From: Eutypella sp. D-1 | Lineage: Eukaryota > Ascomycota > Sordariomycetes > Xylariales > Diatrypaceae | Direction: 5' to 3' | DNA length: 64,000 nucleotides | Assembly (NCBI GenBank): GCA_023313575.1 | Contig: JAJTTP010000003.1 | Span: 2,542,001 to 2,606,000 of the forward strand | Shown: positions 48,601-57,819 of the stretch, in pieces | How positions within the stretch are numbered: position 1 is the first letter of the stretch | Layout of the letters: the number at the start of each line of letters is the position of its first letter | Made by a program: the position numbers and the translations under genes | Notes under the pieces: generated by a model | What the model saw: the letters and a program-made list of their open reading frames with translations, nothing else | Database searches by the model: none | Told to the model about the DNA's origin: nothing

Positions 48601-48982
48601 ACCTGTCGACACCGTTGCCTCCATGCTGCAGAACTTCATCCTTTTCCCGGCCAGCGGCGAGGATGCGCAGGTGTACAATGTCGTACACCCCAGGCCGCAA
48701 CCCTGGGATCTGCTCACCGACATCCTGGGTGAGAAGTATGGCGTTGCGGAGAAGGTATCATTAAACGATTGGGTGAAGCGGCTCCGGGATATCGAGGATC
48801 CCACGGCAGATGACATTGCCAAGATGCCGGCCTTGAAGCTGTTGGACTTCTACGAGGGAATGGGTGAGGGGGCAGAAACCTTGGCCTTCTCGACCGACCG
48901 CGCTACGAGTGCTTCCTTGGTTGAAATACCCGCGGTGGACAAGGCTTTATTGGAAAGTTGGCTACATAGTTGGGACCTTTGA
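45637..48982 (+). CDS. NRPS-like A-T-R enzyme (adenylating carboxylic acid reductase)
   Basis: Single-module enzyme of 1042 aa that should adenylate a carboxylic acid, load it on a carrier and release it by NADPH reduction as aldehyde or alcohol. Five exons: 45637-45927, 45981-46242, 46295-46452, 46511-46535 (25 bp) and 46590-48982. Adenylation domain about 20-530: SSGSTGLPKP near 179-188, YGSTE at 332-336, and the catalytic Lys region RTGKGTIVRK near 512. Carrier domain: FFSYGLDSVQTLE with phosphopantetheine Ser near 593. Reductase domain: nucleotide fold IIGSTGYMGSHL near 688 and catalytic YGQSK near 846, ending with a Trp-Leu-His-Ser-Trp tail. There is no condensation or thioesterase domain, so it is not a peptide synthetase. 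It resembles the fungal aryl or alpha-aminoadipate-type reductases in architecture; the substrate cannot be read from sequence. LYS2 is unlikely because LYS2 is longer, with a different N-terminal region. Confidence 0.9.
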
Positions 48983-50891
48983 TAAGGTTTGAAGACAATC
49001 ACTTGTCTACTTGTGGAAATGGTAATCATGTCGTTACGAATTCATACGTCTCGGTGAGGACAATAACTTGCAGGAAGTATAGTGTCCACGGATAATCAGA
49101 CGAAAACATGCGCTTACTACGATTAAGCAGCGCCCTTCGCTTTTTCTCCTTCTTGATATTCATTAGGTCTTGAACCATTCGACAGGTCCAAGAACAGCGA
49201 GTCGGACTAGCTTCGGCGAGTCCTCAGACTTATTGACCCATAGTATCACAAATCAATCAAGACATAATAAGTATCCCAATTATAATAGTGACTTTGCTTT
49301 TCTCTGTTACACGCAAGTGAAGAACCAAACTAGCAAGGTGTGCATAAACGAACTTTCAGTCTCTTCTTAGCATTGAGGGTCTTGTTAGTGGTACTAATAA
49401 ACGGTGGACTCTACAGCCGACGATTACGGATAGTCGTTCATTCGCGGGGTTCTGGGCGGTTAGGCAACCCTGTTATTGTACGCTTGGCAGGGTATAGCAG
49501 CCATTTTCGTCAGCTTATCAGAGCAGCCCTAACCCAGCGCATTGCATGCATAGTAATACACGTCTACCGTTGCGAACTGGTGAGTGTCCTACCGCTACTG
49601 GTGGACGTACTCTCGTCGCACAACAATTTTAGATCTGCATGTGCATTTCTTCTAATCCTATCCTCAGGGTGTCAGCTCATGTTTAGGTGTTCCGACAGTG
49701 CATTGGCCTTAACGGGTTTGAGTGGTAGGGAGCAAGTAATAAGTCTCTGGTTGTTCTTATTACACAACTGTTTATGCGATCAAGCCAGTTTTGAACTCTC
49801 TTATTTTAAATCCAGAGTGATGGGTTTTGCGTTAGGTAGAAATGATGCATTTCTGACCGTGATGGTTACACACCCAGTTCCAAGACCCGTTGCGGGTTCA
49901 ATATCTTTGAACGATCGGTGTGTCTCAGTGTCACTGCTCTATGTCATGAGCTGCCTAATCCTGGTCTAGTAGGTGGTAACGTCCAGGCCAGGGACACACA
50001 TTCGGGCCCCTTTCGGCGATAATGGTTTTACCATTCGAACTTTTGTGGTCACCACTTGACGTTGCAAGTTCTTTGTCATGCTAGTTCCCTATAGGATAAT
50101 AAACAGTGACAGTGCAGCGACCATCCCTCCAGGTGGCCAATGACAGTTAGGTTTAGACTAGCTTAACATGCGAATGCCTATTATGTTGTCGGGAGCCTGT
50201 GTTGTCTCCATCCTTACCACTGCTTCGGTCGAACGCAGTCGAATGCAAGTCCAAAGAGGAAGGTAGCATTTCCTTGGGTCTTTGTGGGACCCAGCCTGCC
50301 TACCTTCGCAATACCGACTTTCAACCTATCGCCAAACATGGGTTACATAACACCGACTATCTCCAAGGTTGGATAGTGTACATGTGGCTCTAATTACAGA
50401 ACTTCGTGAACAATGTCCAAACAAAGAAAGCATGTGATATCGAGCGCAACACAGAAGCTCTTAAAGCGCAACTGAAGACATGAGGAATAGAGCGGCCACT
50501 GTAAATAATGCAAAGCTAAGCGTCTAGCTGTAATATGTAGTCTTAGCCTACTTATCTATAGTGGACAACGGAGCAAGCATATGGGCTTATGAACTGACTT
50601 CTGACGCATGTTTGCGTGCTAAGGGTGGGGACAACTCACAACCCACCATGCATAATAGTATGCACGCACTCCTGACAGACGGCCCCGAAGCATGCAAGCA
50701 ATTGGTTGCGTTGCGGTTTCGACATAGAATATGAATTTCAGGTGCACCTCTCCGAGGACTTGTTTTCGGGTCAACCTCTCAAAGCTAACTGACTTGCTAA
50801 AGTACGGCTCCACTTGAATGACATGAATGAACACTACCAAGAACCTATCTATCCCAGACCCGCGCTCCAATTGTATGGGGTATCCGCCTAA
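48983..50891. other. Convergent gap inside the biosynthetic region
   Basis: 1.9 kb between the 3' ends of the NRPS-like and UbiA genes. A 209-codon plus-strand frame (49340-49969, GTG start) has no ATG support or domain. On the minus strand near 49870-49810 a short segment reads TITVRNASFLPNAKPITLDL, which looks like the first strand of an ABC transporter nucleotide-binding domain, but no Walker motifs follow. A decayed transporter gene is possible but not shown. Confidence 0.35.
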
Positions 50892-51972
50892 CTATAAAGG
50901 CAATGATTTGATCAAAGGCAGGAAGTACAAGCTGATCACCCACAGGTTCCAAATTCTAAATGTCGCCTTATCTTCTAGCACAGACCGAAACGCAAGGATC
51001 CGATAGGCAACTGTGTACGCCAACGAAATGCAAACAACGTAGCCGGGCCAAGTCAACTGCCAAAAATAGGGGCAGAAGAATCCCCAGAATAACATGGGGA
51101 TGGCAACGGACCATCGAGCGGGGACGTCACCGAACTGAACGGGCACGGACAGACGGCCCCTCTGGGCGTCTCCTTCTTGGTCCTCCATGTCTTGCATTTG
51201 GACAGTGGTCATGATGACTGACGCGACGATCACCAACCACTTCTCGAGGTTGGGAGTGCCCAGGTCGGCAAGCAAAGTGTTGAAGTTAAACTTCAATGGG
51301 CAGTTAAGCGCAATCTCTAGGGCGCCGGTTCCGAATGAAGCATATCCCAAGGCGTTTATAAGATTGCGGACTAGTGCGTGGATGTCGGCACCTCCCATGT
51401 TGTTATACCATGTTCCTGGAGACAAAGTCCGTTAGCTTAGAGAAGCCTAACTGCTTTTAACAGGTCCTTAGTGTGGACGTACCAAGACATATCAAAGCAA
51501 CGTTTCCCCGTAAACCCCCAATCATACAACTGACAAGGAAGGCAAAGGTGTAGAGAGACAGCATGACATGTTTGGAGAGCCGAGAACTCCACCGTCCCGT
51601 GGGCATGGGACGCCAAGGCTTGTTAATGGCATCCTCTGCGATTGCCTCAGGGGCCCGCTGATTGTTGATGGCGAACGGGAGGAGTGTGATGTAAACCCAA
51701 AACAAGGCAAGGGGAATTCGCGTAAGAACCTCTAAGCTGGTGATCTCAGCGCTGCCCTCTACATTGGGACCAGCCCTGGTCTGTGAAAGAGCCGTGAGGA
51801 CCCCGAAGGATGTCTGAGGGATGACGATCGTCTTTAAGTCGCTGAAGGTGAACAGCCAGACAGTATATCCATGGTAAGCCACCGCACTGAACAATTCTCT
51901 CCCGATCGTGGCGGGGTCGGAGAGGCTAGGCCACGTCGAAGCCTTGGACTTCACGGCTATAATTTGTGCCAT
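50892..51972 (-). CDS. UbiA-family membrane prenyltransferase or UbiA-type terpene cyclase
   Basis: Integral membrane enzyme of 337 aa from exons 51972-51483 and 51415-50892, with a 67 bp intron (GTACGT, GCTAACGG, TCCAG, phase 1). It has several hydrophobic helices throughout and ends WNLWVISLYFLPLIKSLPL. The first active-site motif reads NNQRAPEAIAEDAINKPWRP: the distal DxxNKxxRP half of the UbiA signature is kept, but the upstream Asp of the normal NDxxxD is replaced. The second motif, QDMEDQEGDAQRGR, keeps the DxxDxxGD pattern. Altered first motifs with an NKPWRP ending recall the UbiA-type sesquiterpene cyclases such as that of the fumagillin pathway (family knowledge). Cyclase versus transferase cannot be decided by reading alone. 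Third member of the biosynthetic group. Confidence 0.82.
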
Positions 51973-53251
51973 GATGGGGTCTCAGATCTCGTGGACAAGA
52001 AGACACTAGTGAATTCGTTGAGATTTAATTGAATGAGATTCGTGTACAGATTGCTATGTCATGGGAAGCCAGGTCAGGGGTTCTTGGGACTAGAAAGGTC
52101 CCCTCTATATATATTCGAGAGAAGTCACGTACTTGACACTAATGTAAGGGAGAGGAAAACTGTGATAACCTTCTCACCACATCCCCGTTCTCTGTATTCG
52201 AGCCCCTACAGGCAGAGTTCATGGGTTCCACGGTATTCAGTACTTTCCTCTCCATTTAGCTCCGGAGACGGATCCACGTAGGTGCTTCCGGCAGTTGCGC
52301 CGGCCTAATGTAGGTCAGCATGTAATCCCAGACCCTTTAATCCTTCCCAGTTATACCAGCCCCAGACAGATATGTAGGACTAATAGACCTTGATGACAAG
52401 GTATAGATATACGTTGGTAGAGATCGTCACCCACTACTTGTGAAAGTTATGTTACCGGCTGCGGCAAAGTTGCAACACAAGTGGGCTATGCAAGCTACTG
52501 CACGTATTGTGTCTCTAAGAATTCGTTCACGAGGATACCTCAAACGATTGGAGAGCCGTGAAGTAACATAACATGCGTTATGCAGTCTGGCGCATACCAC
52601 TGCGGGAACCTAACATGACATACACAGCGGTATAGCAGATGTCACTCAAGTTGCTTACTATACCCCCTGTGCCTATAGAGCTTATCCTTCGGTCCCTGGT
52701 CAAGCCCCAAGGCTTGTCTTTTACCCATGTTATGCACGAGTATGCCCGGTCTTGTACTCGGATAGGTGAGGACTTAGACCGAGAGGTTTCTAATACTAGA
52801 CGTTGGAAATCAAGGTCCCAACAGGCGTCGTGATATGTGGGGTGTACTATGTCTAATCTCCTACTTCACGCACGTGGTACACGTTGTGACACATTGAAAC
52901 CACGAGCAAAGCGGGACAAATTGAGGGCTAGTGCGTGGATGAATGTCTTGACATGTCGTGGGGAGTCCACAAGAACACGGGAGCGAAGGTGACACACCTG
53001 GAAGGGCATGAACGCGTTGGGTATCTCGATTTCAATATAACCAACCATATGAAACAACCGCTCGTGTAGCTCCTAGCTCGAGCAATGATATAATACACAA
53101 GAAAAGCTATAGACACATGGTATATACAGTATTGTTCGCAAACTGGGGCCATCCGTAGCCGGTATCGGTATGGATTGAAGTAATAATTATGTTCATTCTC
53201 TTGTTTATTTTTCCTTTCGAATTTGCTATGCCCCCCACTACTCTTCTGCGG
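51973..53251. promoter_or_regulatory. Upstream region of the UbiA gene
   Basis: 1.3 kb with no supported gene. The part next to 51972 must contain the UbiA promoter; the far end lies 3' of the PTH11-like gene. Short frames at 52033-52281 and 52639-52833 show no domain. Confidence 0.35.
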
Positions 53252-54696
53252 TTAGAGTGCAATACCAGGCTTCTGTACCGAGTCCAGGCCGATATGGTGT
53301 TCAGTGGGGATCGCCTCTTCTACTGCATGGTCTCTTAAGCCCCTAGTACTACTACTATCCCCCGTGTCGATCTTTCGGGAGGCGCGGGCGGCGGATAGCT
53401 GGTTCCTCTGAGACCTGGGGGTAGTGTGGGGACCGTACGAATGAAAATGACCCGATCTCGTGGTGCTCCCCCTCCCCGTAATCTCCTTGAACAGGCGAGG
53501 GAATTGCGGGCAGCAGGCAACGAAGAACGCGGCGGTGAACTCGAGAATACTATATTAGGAAAATGATGTGTCAGTCAAACTAGGTATGGCCCCTCCATAT
53601 ATGTGATGGACTTTACTCACGCCCACTGGCCAACTGGCGCGACCGCCCAGGTTATGTCGTGCGTGTAAAGCAATTGTACGCTGTAGTAGAGCCGAACAAT
53701 ACCTGCTACCGTCACCCTATCCGACTCGTTAGTCACGATATCCCACACGATAAGCTTGGAAGTAAGCAGGTATCCCTACAGAATGCCAACACCGAATACT
53801 GCTGCGACCCCTAACTTCGCCCTGAGTCGCATCTGGAGCCGCATCACAGCAGCGATAGGAACTATGAGGATCGTCACGTCGGAGATGATATTGATGGCGC
53901 TCGTCGCGATTATGCTGGTCACCGTGTTTATGCATTTCCCATCCATCTTAGGATGCCAGATCTTCTCTCGCGGGACGCAGGCGAAGATGAACGAGAACAT
54001 GATCGCCGCGTAGAATATCAAGTTGGCCCAGATAAGGATCCGGATGATTTTAAATGCCACGTTCTTGTATCGATGATTGAGGAAGATGCCTTCGATCTGG
54101 CGGAGGATGACGTACTTCACGAAGAACATCGTGGGGCTATAGAAGATCTCGACGATGTTGACGAGCTGTAGTCGGGCGTGCGCGGTTAGCCAGGGGATCA
54201 TCGTCCTTGCATTAGGTATGTCGTGACCCTTGCGTGGTGGGTATTTGGTACTGACTCTGAGATTAATTGAGAAGTCCGCTACGGATACATCCCACAAGTG
54301 TGTTCCATCACCATGTTCACCAGCAGCTATCAGCAATGCCGTAAAGATGATGAAGCCGGCCTAGCAAGATGTTAATCTATGTCGTGTGACCGCGATGTCA
54401 ACGAAGGCCAACATACACATGAGACCAGGAGACACCCTGTGTTGTATTAGTCACAACCTCGAAGGCCAAGATATATTATCACGTAAGGTATCAATCGACT
54501 TACAGTCATCCAAGTCAAACTTGTTCAACAAGACCGCCCGGGCGTAGGACCGGGCAGTGATGAAGACAACACACAGCGTGATACACACGGCTGACAACGC
54601 GATCCGCGTCGGCTGCAGAGTCTCCGGATTGTCCAAGTTCGACTCCACGCCGGGAGGCGGTTCCATTGCTGGAGTTCTACTCGGGTCCGGGTCCAT
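53252..54696 (-). CDS. PTH11-like integral membrane protein (fungal rhodopsin-type domain)
   Basis: Seven-helix membrane protein of the large fungal PTH11-like receptor family; 395 aa from five exons: 54696-54504, 54436-54417 (20 bp), 54360-53780, 53716-53621 and 53549-53252. Joining the tiny second exon gives DDWCLLVSCAGFIIFTALLI, and the family landmark GDGTHLWDVS follows at about 90-99. Further landmarks: FYSPTMFFVKYVIL, the WANLIFYAAIMFSFIFACVP helix, KCINTVTSIIATSAINIISD, and in exon 4 VRLYYSVQLLYTHDITW then APVGQWA. The cytoplasmic tail after residue about 320 is Ser/Arg-rich. The ATG at 54696 is the first in the exon; a 5' non-coding exon or alternative start upstream is possible. There is no CFEM domain. 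Whether it belongs to the metabolite cluster is unknown. It could sense host or environmental signals. Confidence 0.75.
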
Positions 54697-55366
54697 CTCT
54701 ATCACGGGTGCCGCGTAGGACGCAGCTCTCCGTTTAGGCAAATGTGTGGAAGGATTGTGACTCTCCGCCCGAACCACGGTCACGGTAAGGCCTGGAAGGA
54801 AATATGTAGCGAAGCGTCACTTTACATGTTACAACGCTGACAGCGACGAATGGGAAAGAACAGGATGGGATGGAGAGGGGCGAGACACATTGAATTGCAG
54901 ATGGGTAAGACATGTATGTCAATATGGCTATGCTATAGGAGAATATGGTAACATCCGTCCTTGTGGGTGCATACATGGGATGATCTAGGTCCACCAGAAA
55001 GATATCATCTCTTCTGTTCTGGTACCGACGCAGATCAAACGTCTGATGGAGGGGACACCAAACCGGTCCAAGACGACAGAGTAGTAATCATGTGTACAAC
55101 CATACAGCCCTATAGTTGAGCCACATGTAATAGTCCGCCCAGAGCATACCTGTTAAGCAGGTGGGATTTTAGGATGGCCGAGGAACCGCCCAATGATCCA
55201 CCGAGAAAAGATCTCGCCAAGCAATGTCGTTGCATTTTCCCAAAGTACTGCTTGTCCACTAGATTTTCGCGAACGCTGCTCTGTAACGTCGTGGAATACC
55301 GAGACTGGACGTGGAAGTAACGGTTGCCGCCGAATTTTAGAGTCGCTCGACTACACAAAAGCAATG
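54697..55366. other. Upstream region of the PTH11-like gene
   Basis: No supported gene. A minus-strand frame with ATG at 54994 runs into the PTH11-like exon in another phase and reads as non-coding. A short minus frame at 55110-55370 may be the tail of the broken gene to its right. Confidence 0.3.
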
Positions 55367-56091
55367 TCACAGTGGCTTCATGGTCAGCACCTTGATCTCA
55401 CGCTCCCACTCCCCGCATGCTACATCATGCTGACTAGATACTTCGATAGAGTTGAATGCGGGAATAGCGGTGCTGACGCTAGATAGGTGAAATTCAATAA
55501 TACTATGTAGCGGCTGTGGGATAGTAGGATACTCAAGTCCATGAAGAATGGGGGCAGATCGGACAGTTGATGGGTCCATGGTTGACGCCAATCGTCTTTT
55601 AAGCATAACGCCCTGTCCACCTCCACGGGCAGGATCTGAATCCTTGTCCAACAGATTGTCTACGAGAATTTAATATTCTGCTATGGCGGCATTGGGCAGC
55701 TGTATTCTCTTAGGGTATGCTTTCTTTGCCTTATTATATCGTAGCTCACATGCGGTCATATTAGCATCGCCCCCAATGATCTTCCTGATAGCGCTTAGGG
55801 CCGCTTGGCTGTCCTTGTCATGATCCTTGGTGTCAAGGTGCACTATTGGGAAGAATTTCCGGACGGGGGTTTCCCTTCTCTATATCCATACTAGTCCATA
55901 CCCAAACCTGTCTCTTTCCGTTCATATTTATAGCCATCCAAGTAGCCTCGGTGAATCATTAGTGGCCTGGCAACTAGTGGTCGATCCGGAGACACCACAC
56001 GCCGTTGAAGCCATGGGCGGTAACTAGTAATGGTGACCTTGAAATAGTTGGTGATCATAGTACTCGGCATTAGTGTTACCGACCGAGGCAA
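55367..56091 (-). pseudogene. Broken, unrecognised coding sequence
   Basis: Three minus-strand frames follow each other with protein-like translations. 56091-55891 ends at a TAG. 55879-55670 (containing HLDTKDHDKDSQAALSAIRK) ends at an in-frame TAA at 55670-55672. The same frame then continues without a gap to 55367 (containing RRLASTMDPSTVRSAPILHG and HSIIEFHLSSVSTAIPAF). One stop and at least one frame change separate them, and no introns with convincing borders remove both. This is most simply a decayed gene. No family was recognised. Confidence 0.35.
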
Positions 56092-57819
56092 CGAGGTGTG
56101 TCCCGTTAAAGAAAGTATGCTCGATTCTCACCATCTCAAAGCTCGCAACCTGGTAACAATAGCGACCCGCTAAATAAGAAAGACGCACTGACTATTCCCC
56201 AAGGATCATGGTTCACATATATCGTGATGCTTACCGTTTCCTACAAGGTATGACCCGGTCTCTCAACGTGGTCGGCCTGCGCGCGTGGGCTCGGTATTCA
56301 ATAATAGATTCACCTTGAACTAAATCCTTCCCATTATGTCGGCTATCATGGCATGCTCTTCATGGTAAAGCTGCACAAAATCCCATGCCGGGGACATATC
56401 ATAACGCCGATGATGAACGAAGATCGTCCCTCCCCCCCCCCCCCCCCTCCCTCCCCCACCGCACACAGCCCACCGTGTCACCCCTCCTAGCGGTGGAGGA
56501 CATAATAATTAGGACTGCAATATCATCGCCCCTGCACTCATCACTGGCTGGTATCCGAATTCCTATGTCCCGGTCTTTTCTCCCCAACCACCGAACCCAA
56601 CTTTTGCGCCCCCAACTCCCCAATATCCACCGGCATCCACTGGCATCCACCGAGTCTAGCTAGGCTCCCTCTTACTGTATTTATATATCATCCACGTGTG
56701 CGCCTCAAGGTATACAATATCCGATTAATGCCATGCTAGCGCCATCAGGATCGCCACAACGTCGGCTTTACCCGTTCCAGTGTAGGAATGTAGCAAACGT
56801 AAGTATGGCGCCGGACGGTGGGGTGTGGGAGGGGACGGGCAAAAGGTATCTGGTACACGTCCTATACCTAACGTCACCCACCGAATGTCTCTCACTCCCC
56901 TCTGTGCTGCATGCGTTTCCATTCCCATATCCCATACATGTAACCCATTTGTCCGGCAGCGGCGGACATAAGGCCACAGCATCTCTAACGCCGTGAAGAT
57001 TGGCCGACGTAAACACGACGTCGAACGGTGCGTGCAGCTGAAGAAGCAAATGATGCGCAGACACGACCGGTATATACGTGCTCGAGTGCGCCCACACCTA
57101 CTTTTTGCGTGCGTACTTACCTACGCACCTCTTCAGCTACTCAGTCATTCAACCAACCGTCTTGCCATCTACTGACTCACCCGCCCCATCGCAAAACGAG
57201 CTGACGGCGGGGCGGGCGTCGTCGTCGTCGGTGGAAAGGAGTCATTATGTCTCCGGCGCATAACGCGCAGTCGCCGGCGCCAGGAGGAGGGAGCATCCCG
57301 TCAGCTGTACATGCGATCTAATTCTTAGCCGGCATTTCGTGCTGATTCAGCTTATAGATAGATGAATAGTATGGTATAATATGGTATAATGTTATAGTAT
57401 ATTGTCCAATTGGCAGATCCGTGCCGATCCCCTTATCCTGGATCCTGGAGGCGGCTCCCATACCCATCCCTCGGCTTATTTGTGATGTTGCTTGATTGCG
57501 ACGCGGCGACGCTACCACACCCACACCAACGGGGAATAGGATCTGTGGTCATGTGATTTTCCGGATCGACGTTTGCCGAGTTTTTATCCTTGCGACATAT
57601 AGTCAGGGACACACGGAAAGGCCAAAGGTCACTTTACTACGCTGTGTAGCCCGAGGGAAAAAAAAAAACAAAAAACTGGACGGGTCTCAAAGAGTTTCAT
57701 CCAATGACACTCCGGACTTTTTGATTTTTTTCATTTTTTAAAATTCTTTTAGGCCAGGACGGCCAAGCCACGAGAGTAATGGTGCGTATAGCGAATTATG
57801 AAAGACAAAAAAGAGGTAA
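56092..57819. other. Gene-less stretch left of the AT-rich block
   Basis: No supported gene. It contains a C-rich tract at 56428-56460 with an unbroken run of 17 C. A GGCCAGGACGGCCAAGCC segment at 57752-57769 lies just before the composition change and resembles the GGCC-rich ends of the inverted-repeat elements at 60.7-62.5 kb. Confidence 0.4.

Noticed and set aside
45637..48982. True NRPS or alpha-aminoadipate reductase LYS2
   Set aside because: Lacks a condensation domain, and is shorter with a different N-terminal region than LYS2.
49340..49969. 209-codon plus-strand frame between the NRPS-like and UbiA genes
   Set aside because: Starts with GTG, has no domain, no splice partners and an unnatural Leu/Arg/Ser/Val-rich composition; judged a chance frame.
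54734..54994. Upstream ATG frame (54994) as the start of the PTH11-like gene
   Set aside because: Runs into the exon in the wrong phase; joining needs an unsupported intron, and the added part is unlike the family.
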